Source of the DNA: a virus
Reading direction: 5' to 3' (one strand)
Virus record (IMG/VR): IMGVR_UViG_3300032308_001684
Location: 1-64,000 of that record
DNA: 64,000 nt
Position 1 is the stretch's first letter. Each line of letters opens with the position of its first letter. Position numbers and translations under genes: made by a program. The notes beneath the pieces are model-generated. The model had not been told where the DNA came from, made no database searches, and saw only the letters and a program-made list of their open reading frames with translations. Below, piece by piece: positions 19,352-28,719 of the stretch.

Positions 19352-20835
19352 AACATATCTTAGGTATTAGTGCAGGGTTCCATGATGCCGCAGTCACTGT
19401 CATTGACTCGGATGGTGAAATAGTCTTTGCTGGCCACTCAGAACGCTATAGTAAAAAGAAAAATGATGCCACTATTGCCCCAGAGTTGCTACAAGAACTC
19501 TGTCAGTGGGACTACGATACCGTAGCGTTCTACGAACGTCCATGGGTACACAATGTTCAACAGATTTACTCTGGACAACGACACTTTGGTCCTTGGACCA
19601 CCAGAGGTGCATTAAAACAACACCTTGGCTCATGGTATCAAACTCCGGCTCGCAGAGAAGTTAGTTTTAATCATCATCTAAGTCATGCGGCCGCTGGGTT
19701 TCAAACAAGTCCGTACAACAGTGCAGTGGTCGTGGTCATAGATGCCATTGGCGAACTAGATACCATAAGCATATTTCAAGCGCACTACAATAACAAAGGG
19801 CAGGCACAATATAAACGAGTTTGGCGGCAACGATATCCGCATAGCATTGGATTATTTTATAGTGCAATGACAGATCGTGTGGGTTTACGACCCATGGACG
19901 AAGAATATATTACCATGGGCATGGCCGCCTGGGGTCAGGACTCTTGGTATTCTGCGCTGTACAATCGTGTGGTCAGAGATCCAAAAAACATTGAACTAAC
20001 CGAAAACTTTCACATAGGCGTCGAATCAACGTTTTTAGAAGCAGCCACTCATGAGGATATTGCTTGCGCCGCACAGATGGTGGCCGAAGACCTCATAATG
20101 AATGTGATGAAAAAAGCTAAAGAGCTCACAGGAGAAACTAATCTTGTGTACATGGGCGGTGTTGCCCTAAATTGTTTGGCAAATAGAAACCTAGGAAATT
20201 ATTTTGATAACATTTGGATTATGCCTAATCCTGGCGATGCTGGTAGTAGTCTGGGCAGTGCGGCGCTGGCTTACGGAAAACAGATACATTGGAAAAACGC
20301 CTTTCTTGGTCACAACATTCCTGGTGCTTACCCTGTCAATGGTATTATTGACGAGCTTTTGGTCAATAAAATTGTTGGTGTGGCCAGTGGTCGTGCAGAG
20401 TTTGGTCCCCGAGCCCTGGGCAACAGAAGTCTGCTCGCAGATCCAAGAGGCTCGGAGATAAAAGATCAAGTAAATGAAATCAAACGTAGACAACAGTTTA
20501 GGCCGTTTGCTCCTGTAATACTTGAAGAATGTGTCAATGACTACTTTGAAATGCCTTCAAGTTACACATCCAGTCCGTACATGCAGGTAGTGGCACGTTG
20601 TCGACATCCTGATCAGTTTCCGGCAATCATTCACGTAGATGGTACCAGCCGTGTACAAACTGTGAGTAAAGATTGTGGATCGGGCATTCGACAACTGTTA
20701 GAGCGGTGGTATGTGGAAACAGGATGTCCTATGTTGCTCAACACCAGTCTCAACATCAGAGGTGAACCCATGGTCAACGATCGAGCGGATGCTGATCGTT
20801 TTGAACAACTGTATGGTGTAAAAGTTTGTAGTTAG
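19348..20835 (+). CDS. Carbamoyltransferase (NodU/CmcH family)
   Basis: 495 aa. The N-terminal Kae1/ASKHA-like domain starts ILGISAGFHDAA and has FNHHLSHAAAGF (metal-binding His region) and VVVIDAIGELDT. The C-terminal domain has RAEFGPRALGNRS and LLNTSLNIRGEP, hallmark blocks of NodU-type O-carbamoyltransferases that use carbamoyl phosphate and ATP. It probably carbamoylates a sugar hydroxyl on the glycan made by this operon. It is slightly shorter than typical members. Confidence 0.9.
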   Translation: MKHILGISAGFHDAAVTVIDSDGEIVFAGHSERYSKKKNDATIAPELLQELCQWDYDTVAFYERPWVHNVQQIYSGQRHFGPWTTRGALKQHLGSWYQTPARREVSFNHHLSHAAAGFQTSPYNSAVVVVIDAIGELDTISIFQAHYNNKGQAQYKRVWRQRYPHSIGLFYSAMTDRVGLRPMDEEYITMGMAAWGQDSWYSALYNRVVRDPKNIELTENFHIGVESTFLEAATHEDIACAAQMVAEDLIMNVMKKAKELTGETNLVYMGGVALNCLANRNLGNYFDNIWIMPNPGDAGSSLGSAALAYGKQIHWKNAFLGHNIPGAYPVNGIIDELLVNKIVGVASGRAEFGPRALGNRSLLADPRGSEIKDQVNEIKRRQQFRPFAPVILEECVNDYFEMPSSYTSSPYMQVVARCRHPDQFPAIIHVDGTSRVQTVSKDCGSGIRQLLERWYVETGCPMLLNTSLNIRGEPMVNDRADADRFEQLYGVKVCS

Positions 20836-20996
20836 TTCCAGTGTCTGATTACACCCGCAATAATAAATGCATTGGTAATCAAGTAACTAATAACAATTAA
20901 AGAGCGAATCATGGCCACACGATCCGCTTCTTGTTTTGTAGCTCCAGCCTTTTCGCCCAAAGCCTTGGCCCATAATCTCCAAAACCGACGAATCAT
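20832..20996 (-). CDS. Small membrane protein, 54 aa
   Basis: The ATG at 20996 overlaps the stop of the upstream amidinotransferase gene (ATGA), and its TAA overlaps the end of the convergent carbamoyltransferase gene by 4 nt. A basic/amphipathic N-terminus (MIRRFWRLWAKALGEKAG) precedes one hydrophobic segment (~residues 29-50). It resembles short membrane proteins of marine T4-like phages; function unknown. Confidence 0.65.
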   Translation of the reverse strand: MIRRFWRLWAKALGEKAGATKQEADRVAMIRSLIVISYLITNAFIIAGVIRHWN

Positions 20997-22021
20997 AGAT
21001 ATGTTTCTAAGCCGCCGCGACGACGAATATCTTGGGTACAACAACTTACACCCCCATCCCAAAAGTAACTGTGTCGTAGCTCGCTGATGATGGGTTCAAT
21101 CTTGTGCCGGCCACAGAAGTCAAACACTTCTTTGTTGTAGGCTGAAAAGATAACATGGCTTTCGTCTAGCACCAAACAGTTAACGTCAAACACAGTTTCG
21201 CTGACAAAGCCTGTCCATTTCTTGAGATAGGTATCTACAAATTTAGTAAACTGTTCTGTGGGAGTTTGTCCTTGTACATACCAGGCTCCGTTAAAATTTT
21301 CTTCCTTGAATTTGCCAACTTCCATGGCAGCCCAAATGCTCGAATCCCATATTTTACAAACATCCCATCCTGGAAAGTCGTTGGCAAGATCTAAGTTTAC
21401 ATCATGCTTGCTACTCAATATAACACCAGGCTTGAGAATGGCAAATACAGCATCACCGTGTCCGTCAGTGATAGCTTCGTGAATGCGATAGTCTGGCCCC
21501 AATACATTATCTACAATCCAACGAGTTTGTTCTGGTTTAAGAAAGTCTGAGTTGTCAAAAAATACATCTTGCCCTACACGCACAATACAACTGGCTGATG
21601 CACCGTTGAGTATACAGTTGGGATCCCATGTTCCGTTGTGTGGGTCTACCACTTGATCTCCGTACAGCGCACAGATATCATTGAGTTCAGCCACTGGTAA
21701 CACACGTAGCAATTTATCTCCCAATGTGATTTGCCAGTCTCTTGGGGTAAGAGGTGGGAGAGGAGCACCATCTCCAGACGTTTGCCAAGTTTGAAACTGA
21801 TCTTTGTTTGGCAAATTGGGACGACGTACTGTGGCGCCATAGGTTTCTATTGTGCGTTGAAGATTGTTTAAGTCTTCAGCAGTCTCCAACAATATGTGTT
21901 GTAGTTGATTTCTTACCTGATGGTCGTCAATGAAATCAAAGTATTCTGGATCGTAGGCACGACCCACTATGACCTCTTCAAGAGGCTGCCAACTGGTATA
22001 ACTGTTTACGATATTTGTCAT
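20993..22021 (-). CDS. Amidinotransferase (AGAT/StrB-like pentein)
   Basis: 342 aa. DGHGDAVFAILKPGVILSS holds the His-x-Asp of guanidino-modifying enzymes. The C-terminus GGVSCCTQDIRRRGGLETYL aligns with the active-site end of L-arginine:glycine amidinotransferase, placing the nucleophile at C327. Such enzymes move an amidino group from arginine to an amine, for example an amino sugar or inosamine. With the aminotransferase at 25820 it could make guanidino sugars. Coupled by ATGA to the upstream TEK gene. Confidence 0.8.
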   Translation of the reverse strand: MTNIVNSYTSWQPLEEVIVGRAYDPEYFDFIDDHQVRNQLQHILLETAEDLNNLQRTIETYGATVRRPNLPNKDQFQTWQTSGDGAPLPPLTPRDWQITLGDKLLRVLPVAELNDICALYGDQVVDPHNGTWDPNCILNGASASCIVRVGQDVFFDNSDFLKPEQTRWIVDNVLGPDYRIHEAITDGHGDAVFAILKPGVILSSKHDVNLDLANDFPGWDVCKIWDSSIWAAMEVGKFKEENFNGAWYVQGQTPTEQFTKFVDTYLKKWTGFVSETVFDVNCLVLDESHVIFSAYNKEVFDFCGRHKIEPIISELRHSYFWDGGVSCCTQDIRRRGGLETYL

Positions 22022-23223
22022 TGTGTAAGTTTCATAATTAAGGTATTTAAACGATCAGTTTTACTGCTTAAAAATAATTGTTGATTGTGTTCTAAATCAT
22101 CACGGCAGGATAGATACAGAGAGTGTAAATCTATAGACATCAATCGTTCTACTTCAGAGCACACTGCATGCCATCGTTGAGTGTTATTGTTAATAGTATC
22201 GTAGCTGTGATTGATCGCATGATCAAATGTACGATATCCCATTTTTTTCAATTGTTCAACGCTGCCAGCCGCGCCTACTATAACAAAAGGTTGGCAATTT
22301 TTAATAGGTTTGAATGTTTTTTCTGTGAGAAAAACTCCGCCGCTCTGATCAACATCCATGTGAGTTTCTAAAATGACATTGAGATAGCTGTTACTAAAAT
22401 GTTCTTGTACTGTGGTAGCATATAGATTGTGTTGATCACTGGACAGATTGTCACTGGCAAACGGACAGCTTTCCAGAAATTTATATGTAGTAGATCGCAA
22501 GTTTTCAAAGCTGTCAATTTCAATAGGATTGTCTTGCTCAAGATCGTTGACTGATATTTCGTGATTGTAACTAAAATAGCCTTGTTTGTGAAATCCTTGC
22601 CTCCAGAATCGTGCCATGGTTGTGGCTCTCCACCATTTGCCTGTGCGCACCAGCGCAGTGAATTTTTTTGTTCGGACATTTTCGTGATATGGCACAGGTT
22701 GATCTTGATTTCTTAATTGAAACAAACATTCATCGTCGACAAAATGAGAAAAGTTTTTTATATTGTCGGCAGCAGAATTTGCACTGGTAAAGCGTATTAG
22801 ATCTACATTTATTTCATGTTTGTGTGCTTGTTGATACAAATGATCTCGTATGCGCTCAGGGTTGTCGCCCTCACTGTAAAAAAACCAAAGTGTAATACTT
22901 TTTGATCTGAGTTTCTCTCTTATCATGATGGGTATTGTTTCAAACCAATCAATGCCAAAGTCAAAATAACTGATGCTGATGGGATATAATGTTTTGCGAT
23001 CGGCTTGTGTCCATTCCACGCACGAGTATTGGATTCCATGCTGATCAAGATATTCTAAAAAATGCAAGGGCTCTGAGTACGGCCAATTCACAGAAAATTC
23101 ACGCCACTCTTGCGTATAAGGAGTTGCTTGCCAACGTGCGGCATTGGGGTATGGCTTGCCGTCGACAAATTGGTCAATACAAAATTTTACCATTGCCTGA
23201 TCATACCAGTGAGCTCGTTCCAT
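22018..23223 (-). CDS. TEK-motif glycosyltransferase
   Basis: 401 aa. The C-terminal block reads VILETHMD, FLTEKTFKPIKNCQPFVIVG (about 307-326), LKKMGYRTFDHA and NHSYD. The N-terminal half is longer than in the + strand copies. It overlaps the next gene upstream by 37 nt and the amidinotransferase by 4 nt, forming a three-gene unit. Probably cytoplasmic; donor unknown. Confidence 0.65.
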   Translation of the reverse strand: MERAHWYDQAMVKFCIDQFVDGKPYPNAARWQATPYTQEWREFSVNWPYSEPLHFLEYLDQHGIQYSCVEWTQADRKTLYPISISYFDFGIDWFETIPIMIREKLRSKSITLWFFYSEGDNPERIRDHLYQQAHKHEINVDLIRFTSANSAADNIKNFSHFVDDECLFQLRNQDQPVPYHENVRTKKFTALVRTGKWWRATTMARFWRQGFHKQGYFSYNHEISVNDLEQDNPIEIDSFENLRSTTYKFLESCPFASDNLSSDQHNLYATTVQEHFSNSYLNVILETHMDVDQSGGVFLTEKTFKPIKNCQPFVIVGAAGSVEQLKKMGYRTFDHAINHSYDTINNNTQRWHAVCSEVERLMSIDLHSLYLSCRDDLEHNQQLFLSSKTDRLNTLIMKLTQ

Positions 23224-24248
23224 AATAGTTGTTCAAATTCACGACTATAGAACCAATTGTAATTGTGCTCAACAGTATCGACCAAGTGCCGCTGTAGTTG
23301 AGCTTTTTCTCTAACACCGAGTGATTCAATATCAGCTAGTAGTTTACCTATACGAGATATTCTTAGATCATCGTCCTTGTCATCGTAGTCTTCATTCCAA
23401 AACTTCCCAAAGGTTTTAAATCCATAGCGCCGCAGATACTCCAGGCTGCCTTGACAAGACACCAGAACAAATGGTTGTTGCATCACAATAGGTTTAAAAG
23501 TTTTTTCTGTTAGGTGCTGTCTACGTCCGTGATACACAGTTTCAGTGACCACGTTCAACAGACTGCGATTGGCCAAGTCCCACATATCTATACAGTGACT
23601 ATTACCAGCATGGTTCGCTCCGTGATCAATGATCAATGGCAAGTCAACATGCCCTAGGTGAATGTTATACTCTTGACACAACTCAGCCACAGTTTTATTT
23701 TCGTAAGGACAGCGTTCAGGAAAACTGATAAAATTTGAATACACAAGTTCTCGATCAACCAGCTCATTTAACAATGCCACTCTGTGATGTCTTTGGCCGC
23801 CAATGATGTTGTTGGGGCAAAGAAAGGTGCGTTCAATCTTTCTATCCTGAAATGGTTGTGATAAAAATGTACGATTGTATCCTCGATACCAGTCCAATGC
23901 CGCCCAGGCATGAAAGAAATAATAACCAGAAGTCATGTTATAAGTATCACATGCCCATTTTACATATTCACTGTTGTACTCTGAAGTTATTAACCAAAAT
24001 GGACCAGAGTTCCAGTCATTGCGATACACCGGAACAAACTGATCAAAAAGAAGTTTTACTCGATCTAGATGTAAAGGTTCCTGGTCCCAAAAAAAGATTC
24101 GACCCTGACTTTCATTTAACAACGGATAATTTTTTATGTCTTTAAAACTGGTAGAGCCAAATGGATCAAACCAATGTAAGCCTATGTCGGCTCGGTGTTG
24201 CAGAGCAGACGCAAATGTGTTATAATATATTTCATCGATACGAATCAT
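23187..24248 (-). CDS. TEK-motif glycosyltransferase
   Basis: 353 aa. NVVTETVYHG, LTEKTFKPIVMQQPFVLVSC (about 248-267), LRRYGFKTFGKFW and NEDYDD. It is the closest match to the copy at 22018, so this pair is probably a tandem duplication. Its ATG (24248-24246) shares the tetranucleotide CATG with the start codon of the divergent + gene, so its own promoter must lie inside that neighbour. Confidence 0.65.
   Translation of the reverse strand: MIRIDEIYYNTFASALQHRADIGLHWFDPFGSTSFKDIKNYPLLNESQGRIFFWDQEPLHLDRVKLLFDQFVPVYRNDWNSGPFWLITSEYNSEYVKWACDTYNMTSGYYFFHAWAALDWYRGYNRTFLSQPFQDRKIERTFLCPNNIIGGQRHHRVALLNELVDRELVYSNFISFPERCPYENKTVAELCQEYNIHLGHVDLPLIIDHGANHAGNSHCIDMWDLANRSLLNVVTETVYHGRRQHLTEKTFKPIVMQQPFVLVSCQGSLEYLRRYGFKTFGKFWNEDYDDKDDDLRISRIGKLLADIESLGVREKAQLQRHLVDTVEHNYNWFYSREFEQLLWNELTGMIRQW
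24199..24226 (+). promoter_or_regulatory. Sigma70-like promoter with extended -10, inside the divergent gene
   Basis: TTGCAG (24199-24204), 16-nt spacer, then TGTTATAAT (24218-24226) about 20 nt before the ATG at 24247. It lies wholly inside the 5' coding end of the - strand gene 23187-24248. The TGTTATAAT element is identical to the one at 3786. Confidence 0.55.
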
Positions 24249-25848
24249 GTTTGATATTTTTTACCTAAACTACCCTACACACTTATTTCCACATGAACGC
24301 AAAGTGGATAGTATTCAGCAGGCCTGCGAGCTCAGTCGCACTCGATACTTATGGGTAGTCGATGGACGCAATGACTATTCTCGGTTTGACTGGACCTGGG
24401 AACCTGTGCCCTGGGAAGCTGACCAAACTCATGTATGGCCCAGCCAACATCAAGCCAATGGTGGAACATATTTGATTCCCAAAACTGGTGTCAATGATAT
24501 CAATAGAGATCACCCTGTTGTACGTAGAATTGGATCTGCCATTAGAGTTGGTGTTGATCACGGCAACGGGCTTGACATTGCTTGCCGAGAAAAAACTCGC
24601 TATATATCAGACTATCTTGGTACGCTGAGACGCATACTGTCAAAAACATCTCATGAGTATGTGTGGATTGTGAGCAGTGTATGTGATTACACAAGATTTG
24701 ATTTTACTTGGCATCCCTCGGAATGGCAGACAGACATGTTGCATGTTTTTGCCAGCAATGAACAAAAATTTGGTGACACATTCTATGTTCATGTGCCTAC
24801 ATTTATGTCTAAAACTTCTGAACTGGCTTTATTGGAATGGTTTGATACCATACACTTTGTCGAAGATATTTCTGTGCCACGTCGTGCTGTGCCTGTGGTT
24901 CGGCACCAGCATGACAGTCAAGTTCCGTCTGTGTGGGCACATGACTTTCAGGATCCAGTGGTACAATTTGTGCGGCATGATGCCGTTGACAATCCGCCTG
25001 CTATCAACCTATGGCGTGAAAAGATGAAGACCATAGTGCCACTCACACCAGGCGGCAGCTCTGTGCTGGTTCCTAGAGAAGCCAAAAACTATTTAAAGAA
25101 GCAACTGTACGATTATCCCAACATAGACAAAACACAAAAAACATTGGGGCAGGATCAACCCTTGGACATTGTGTTTATTAGCAATGGCGAGTCCAACGCA
25201 GAAACAAACTGGAACATACTGCAGGATTCAGTCGATGGCTTGCCTAATAGACTGGTGCGAAGCAACGGAGTAAATGGTCGTGCGGCAGCCTATCATGCGG
25301 CAGCACAAGCCAGTGAAACTGATTGGTTCTTTGCTGTGTTTGCCAAGCTAAGAGTGAGATCTGAGTTTGACTGGTCATGGCAACCAGACCGCATGCAGGC
25401 CTCCAAACACTATATCTTTCATGCCTACAACCCTGTAAACGGATTGACATACGGTCATCAAGCCATGATTGCCTACAACAAGAGATTGGTGTTGGCCAAC
25501 CCTGGACGTGGACTAGACTTTACCTTGGATGACGAACATGAAGTAGTTCCTGTGATATCAGGCACAGCTGAGTATGCAGATACCAAGTGGAGTGCATGGC
25601 GTACAGCATTCCGTGAATGTTTGAAACTCAAAGGCCAGGCAGATGTAGAAAGCAAATATCGGTTAAGCAAATGGCTGGATGTCAACAGCGATGAAGCAGA
25701 TCCTCAGTGGAGCCGATGGGGTGCAGAGGATGCTGTAGCTTATTATGAAGAAGTGGACGGTGACTTTGATGCTCTCAAGAAGAGCTATGAATGGTCCTGG
25801 TTGGCCAGCTATGCTTTACTCAAGCGCAATCTAACACCTGATCAATAA
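24247..25848 (+). CDS. Three-repeat glycosyltransferase-like protein
   Basis: 533 aa. Three copies of a ~45-residue unit: YLWVVDGRNDYSRFDWTWEP (~36-55), YVWIVSSVCDYTRFDFTWHP (~138-157) and a third at ~360 (WFFAVFAKL...FDWSWQP). The third continues as NGLTYGHQ and WRTAFRECLK, matching the 6055-6984 protein. The first two copies lack the DxD-like site seen in the 6055 protein. It is the only + gene in this stretch and ends over the convergent aminotransferase (29-nt overlap). Function unproven. Confidence 0.6.
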   Translation: MFDIFYLNYPTHLFPHERKVDSIQQACELSRTRYLWVVDGRNDYSRFDWTWEPVPWEADQTHVWPSQHQANGGTYLIPKTGVNDINRDHPVVRRIGSAIRVGVDHGNGLDIACREKTRYISDYLGTLRRILSKTSHEYVWIVSSVCDYTRFDFTWHPSEWQTDMLHVFASNEQKFGDTFYVHVPTFMSKTSELALLEWFDTIHFVEDISVPRRAVPVVRHQHDSQVPSVWAHDFQDPVVQFVRHDAVDNPPAINLWREKMKTIVPLTPGGSSVLVPREAKNYLKKQLYDYPNIDKTQKTLGQDQPLDIVFISNGESNAETNWNILQDSVDGLPNRLVRSNGVNGRAAAYHAAAQASETDWFFAVFAKLRVRSEFDWSWQPDRMQASKHYIFHAYNPVNGLTYGHQAMIAYNKRLVLANPGRGLDFTLDDEHEVVPVISGTAEYADTKWSAWRTAFRECLKLKGQADVESKYRLSKWLDVNSDEADPQWSRWGAEDAVAYYEEVDGDFDALKKSYEWSWLASYALLKRNLTPDQ

Positions 25849-26917
25849 CGTATTCAACTTCGAGATCTGACAGTTCAGGATACAACGGTAAGGTCAACAC
25901 ACGTCGACTCAAGGCCGATGAACAGCTCAAGATATCTGGACCCGGATACTGTCTAAATGTACCAAGTTCGTGTAGCGGTTGTACATAGTGTATCTTGGTT
26001 TCTATCTTGCGTATGGCAAGATTTTTTTGTAAGATATCTCTGTTGTTGATATCTATAACAAACTTATGATAAGCATGATCGTGGCAGTTTTCCTGATCTA
26101 TTAGACAACGAATGTCTGACTTTCTAAGTCGTTCCCGCCAGTAACCAGCAATCTTTGCTCTGCGCACTTGCCATGTATCAATGTGTTGCGCCTTGACCAT
26201 CATATGAGCACAATCTAGTTCACTCATACGACTATTGGTTCCTGTTTCGTTGTGTGCGGACTTGCCGTTGTCTCTCCAGGCGCGAACAAAATCAAATATG
26301 TCACTGTCATTTGTGACCACTGCACCACCGTTGCCGTAGGCTGGCAGGTTCTTCATAGGATCAAAACTGATGGCAGCGGCCTTGCCTATCCTAGTGCAGT
26401 CAGCGGCCAACCAGTGCTGTGCGGCATCTTCAATGATCATTTTATCATTGAGCATCCATTTTCGCCAGGTGTTTACATCGCCCATGTGTGCAATACTGGC
26501 TCCGTACAAGCCGACCAATACTATGGCTTGATAGCTGACATCCTGTGGAATTTTTTTAACATCAAACACGCCATGATGATCAACATCAATAAAATGTACA
26601 TTCCATCCTGCACGAATAAACGCATTGGCAGTGGCCGCATAGGTAAGACTGGGTATTAGCACAGTGGGTGGATTAGGGACAACATTGTCCGCTACGTAAT
26701 ACTCAGCAATGGCTTCCAGGGCCGAAGTTCCGGAGTGTACACACACAGCGTACTTTACACCATTCTTTTTGGCCAACCAAGCTTCAAACTCGGCTGTGTT
26801 GTTGCCATTCATCAAGATACCACTGCGCAGAACTTCGTCTGTGGCATCCAGTATCTCTTGACGGAGATTGTTATACTGTTTTTTTAGACCAGTAAAGGGA
26901 ATTGTTAAACCACTCAT
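25820..26917 (-). CDS. DegT/DnrJ/EryC1/StrS-type PLP sugar aminotransferase
   Basis: 365 aa. HSGTSALEA (61-69) binds PLP phosphate, IEDAAQ carries D164, and SFDPMKNLPAYGNGG holds the PLP lysine K189. These are the classic blocks of NDP-keto-sugar aminotransferases. It would make an amino sugar, a natural substrate for the amidinotransferase at 20993. It overlaps the epimerase gene upstream by 47 nt. Confidence 0.85.
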   Translation of the reverse strand: MSGLTIPFTGLKKQYNNLRQEILDATDEVLRSGILMNGNNTAEFEAWLAKKNGVKYAVCVHSGTSALEAIAEYYVADNVVPNPPTVLIPSLTYAATANAFIRAGWNVHFIDVDHHGVFDVKKIPQDVSYQAIVLVGLYGASIAHMGDVNTWRKWMLNDKMIIEDAAQHWLAADCTRIGKAAAISFDPMKNLPAYGNGGAVVTNDSDIFDFVRAWRDNGKSAHNETGTNSRMSELDCAHMMVKAQHIDTWQVRRAKIAGYWRERLRKSDIRCLIDQENCHDHAYHKFVIDINNRDILQKNLAIRKIETKIHYVQPLHELGTFRQYPGPDILSCSSALSRRVLTLPLYPELSDLEVEYVIDQVLDCA

Positions 26918-27842
26918 AGTACCTTTGGAAACCTTCTTCTACATCTACTCGGGGATCGTAGTCAAAATCTCTACGGGCGGCATCAATGTTCAACGCACCT
27001 CTGCTGGGGAAGTCTTGATCTCTATCGCGCACTTCAATGGTACCTTGTCCGACAATTTTCACAGCCAGCTTGGCAGCGTCAAGCAGTGTACGACTATGAC
27101 TCTTGGTAATGTTATAGGTTTTGTTTGCTGTATTGTTGCTTAATGCGGCGGCAACAATGCCATCAGCGGCATCTTCCACATAGGTAAAGTCCAGAGTTTC
27201 GTTAGCACCATTGACTTTAATTACACCGTTGCGCATGGCAGTCAATAAGAACTTTGATACCACACGATCTTCAACATCGTATTCACCGTAAACCGCACTG
27301 GGCCGAATAATAGTATGAGCCATGCCCGTACTACGAGTGTAGTCACGCACCAACCACTCACCGGCCAACTTCATGATACCGTACTGGCCTTGTGGTCTGC
27401 ACACTGCATCTTCTGTTACGTCGTCGGTGAAGTCACCGTAGACCATTGAGCTTGAAATATAAAGAAATTTACAAACTTGATGACGCTTGCTGGCTTCTAG
27501 TAAATTCAATAATCCTTCGCTCATGGTCCGAGATCCTGTCATTGGGTCAACGTTCACAACCTTTTGTCGGGGAAAGCTGGCAAGGTGTATCACAGTATCA
27601 GGCTGGTACTGTCGCATCATCCAGTCAATGCCTTCACGATCTGCTATGTCAATACCATGCACTCTTGCATCAGGAATCTTTTTCCTGCGTTCTGCCATGA
27701 GATAATCTAGCTCATCCTGCGGCACTAGTCCATAATTGGTTTTGATATCTGTCACTGACACTTCATGTCCTTGTGCCATTAGACGTTGCACTACATTGTG
27801 CCCAATAAGGCCCAATCCGCCTGTGACTAAAATTTTTTTCAT
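26871..27842 (-). CDS. NAD-dependent nucleotide-sugar epimerase/dehydratase
   Basis: 323 aa extended SDR. GGLGLIG (8-14) is the NAD motif; SSSMVYG and YGIMKLAGE supply the Ser/Tyr/Lys triad; RPSAVYGEYD follows. It is general 4-epimerase/4,6-dehydratase-like and cannot be assigned to one reaction by eye. Placed before the aminotransferase, it may create the keto sugar. Coupled by ATGA to the SGNH gene upstream. Confidence 0.8.
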   Translation of the reverse strand: MKKILVTGGLGLIGHNVVQRLMAQGHEVSVTDIKTNYGLVPQDELDYLMAERRKKIPDARVHGIDIADREGIDWMMRQYQPDTVIHLASFPRQKVVNVDPMTGSRTMSEGLLNLLEASKRHQVCKFLYISSSMVYGDFTDDVTEDAVCRPQGQYGIMKLAGEWLVRDYTRSTGMAHTIIRPSAVYGEYDVEDRVVSKFLLTAMRNGVIKVNGANETLDFTYVEDAADGIVAAALSNNTANKTYNITKSHSRTLLDAAKLAVKIVGQGTIEVRDRDQDFPSRGALNIDAARRDFDYDPRVDVEEGFQRYYEWFNNSLYWSKKTV

Positions 27843-28489
27843 ACTAAATTTCTTTCTTTGATAACTTTAATTATTTCATTGGCCCACGCCTTGTGAGTAT
27901 TTGGGCCCGGATGAATGCCGTCACTGCCAAAATCTAAATACCTTCTGTTGGTAATTGGCCATTGGCCATTCCAAGTCAAGCTGTTGTTGCTTGGAATGAG
28001 TACGTGTTCACTCGTTGAAAACTCTTTAAGAAACATTTCACCATGCTCAAGCAACGACAGTTCAGGGTGAAAACATAAGATTAGTTTTGTGCTATTTCTG
28101 TCCAATAGAACTTGTATTTGTTTAATTAAGTTAATATTTGTAATAGTATAGTGGTTGCTGGTAAACAGTAGTTTTAAAGCATTGTTGTATTCTTGAAACA
28201 TATTCTTTGAAAGATTCATTGAGTTGACAAACTGTTCATCAGGATTAAAAAAACTAAATCTTTCTAGACCAGTTACACCCCATATCACAATGTCATTGGG
28301 TTTTATATCGCTGTGTATTATTTGATTATGCGCCCACGCAATGGTACTACCAGGCTCAGTTAAAAATGTACTGTTATAGTTTATATGGTCTGCTACAATT
28401 TGTCCGTACCGCTGATTTAGATCAGTTAATCCAAATCCGTGAGCAAAACTACATCCAGCAATCCATAATGTTGGTGTTAGTTTTGCCAT
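27839..28489 (-). CDS. SGNH-like hydrolase
   Basis: 216 aa. GCSFAHGFG (11-19) is a block I variant with Ser nucleophile, and GSDGIHPGPNTH near the C-terminus gives the Asp/His pair. No signal peptide. It overlaps the genes on both sides (4 and 13 nt). With the sugar genes around it, sugar O-acyl transfer or esterase activity is plausible but unproven. Confidence 0.65.
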   Translation of the reverse strand: MAKLTPTLWIAGCSFAHGFGLTDLNQRYGQIVADHINYNSTFLTEPGSTIAWAHNQIIHSDIKPNDIVIWGVTGLERFSFFNPDEQFVNSMNLSKNMFQEYNNALKLLFTSNHYTITNINLIKQIQVLLDRNSTKLILCFHPELSLLEHGEMFLKEFSTSEHVLIPSNNSLTWNGQWPITNRRYLDFGSDGIHPGPNTHKAWANEIIKVIKERNLV

Positions 28490-28719
28490 TTTAAATAATA
28501 CTCCGTTGCTTTAATTTCTTCAAGATCGCCTGTGATTGTGATACGATGCCCAAATGTATTAGCATCAGCGCCAGTATGATATTTAAGGTTGCTGGCATTA
28601 GCCATGGCCCATTTTCCCTGTTCCGTTTGTTGCCATTCATATAGAGGTTGAGCAACGTAGATATCAATGTCATCTACGTCGCCCATAGTAAAAGAATGAA
28701 ATATGACTTGCACAGTCAT
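28477..28719 (-). CDS. Unknown small phage protein, 80 aa
   Basis: Reads MTVQVIFHSF... and ends EYYLKWQN. A promoter (TTGCAA-17-TATACT) abuts the ATG at 28719, so mRNA would begin near codon 3 (a GTG at 28713) unless translation starts at M12 (28686). The start is therefore uncertain. The 'TxYYLKW' end recalls other small proteins of this window that finish with LKY or LRW. Function unknown. Confidence 0.6.
   Translation of the reverse strand: MTVQVIFHSFTMGDVDDIDIYVAQPLYEWQQTEQGKWAMANASNLKYHTGADANTFGHRITITGDLEEIKATEYYLKWQN

Noticed and set aside
22022-22036. TTTAAATA box upstream of the amidinotransferase
   Set aside because: It lies inside the coding end of the upstream gene and is ~25 nt from the ATG, unlike the N5 group.
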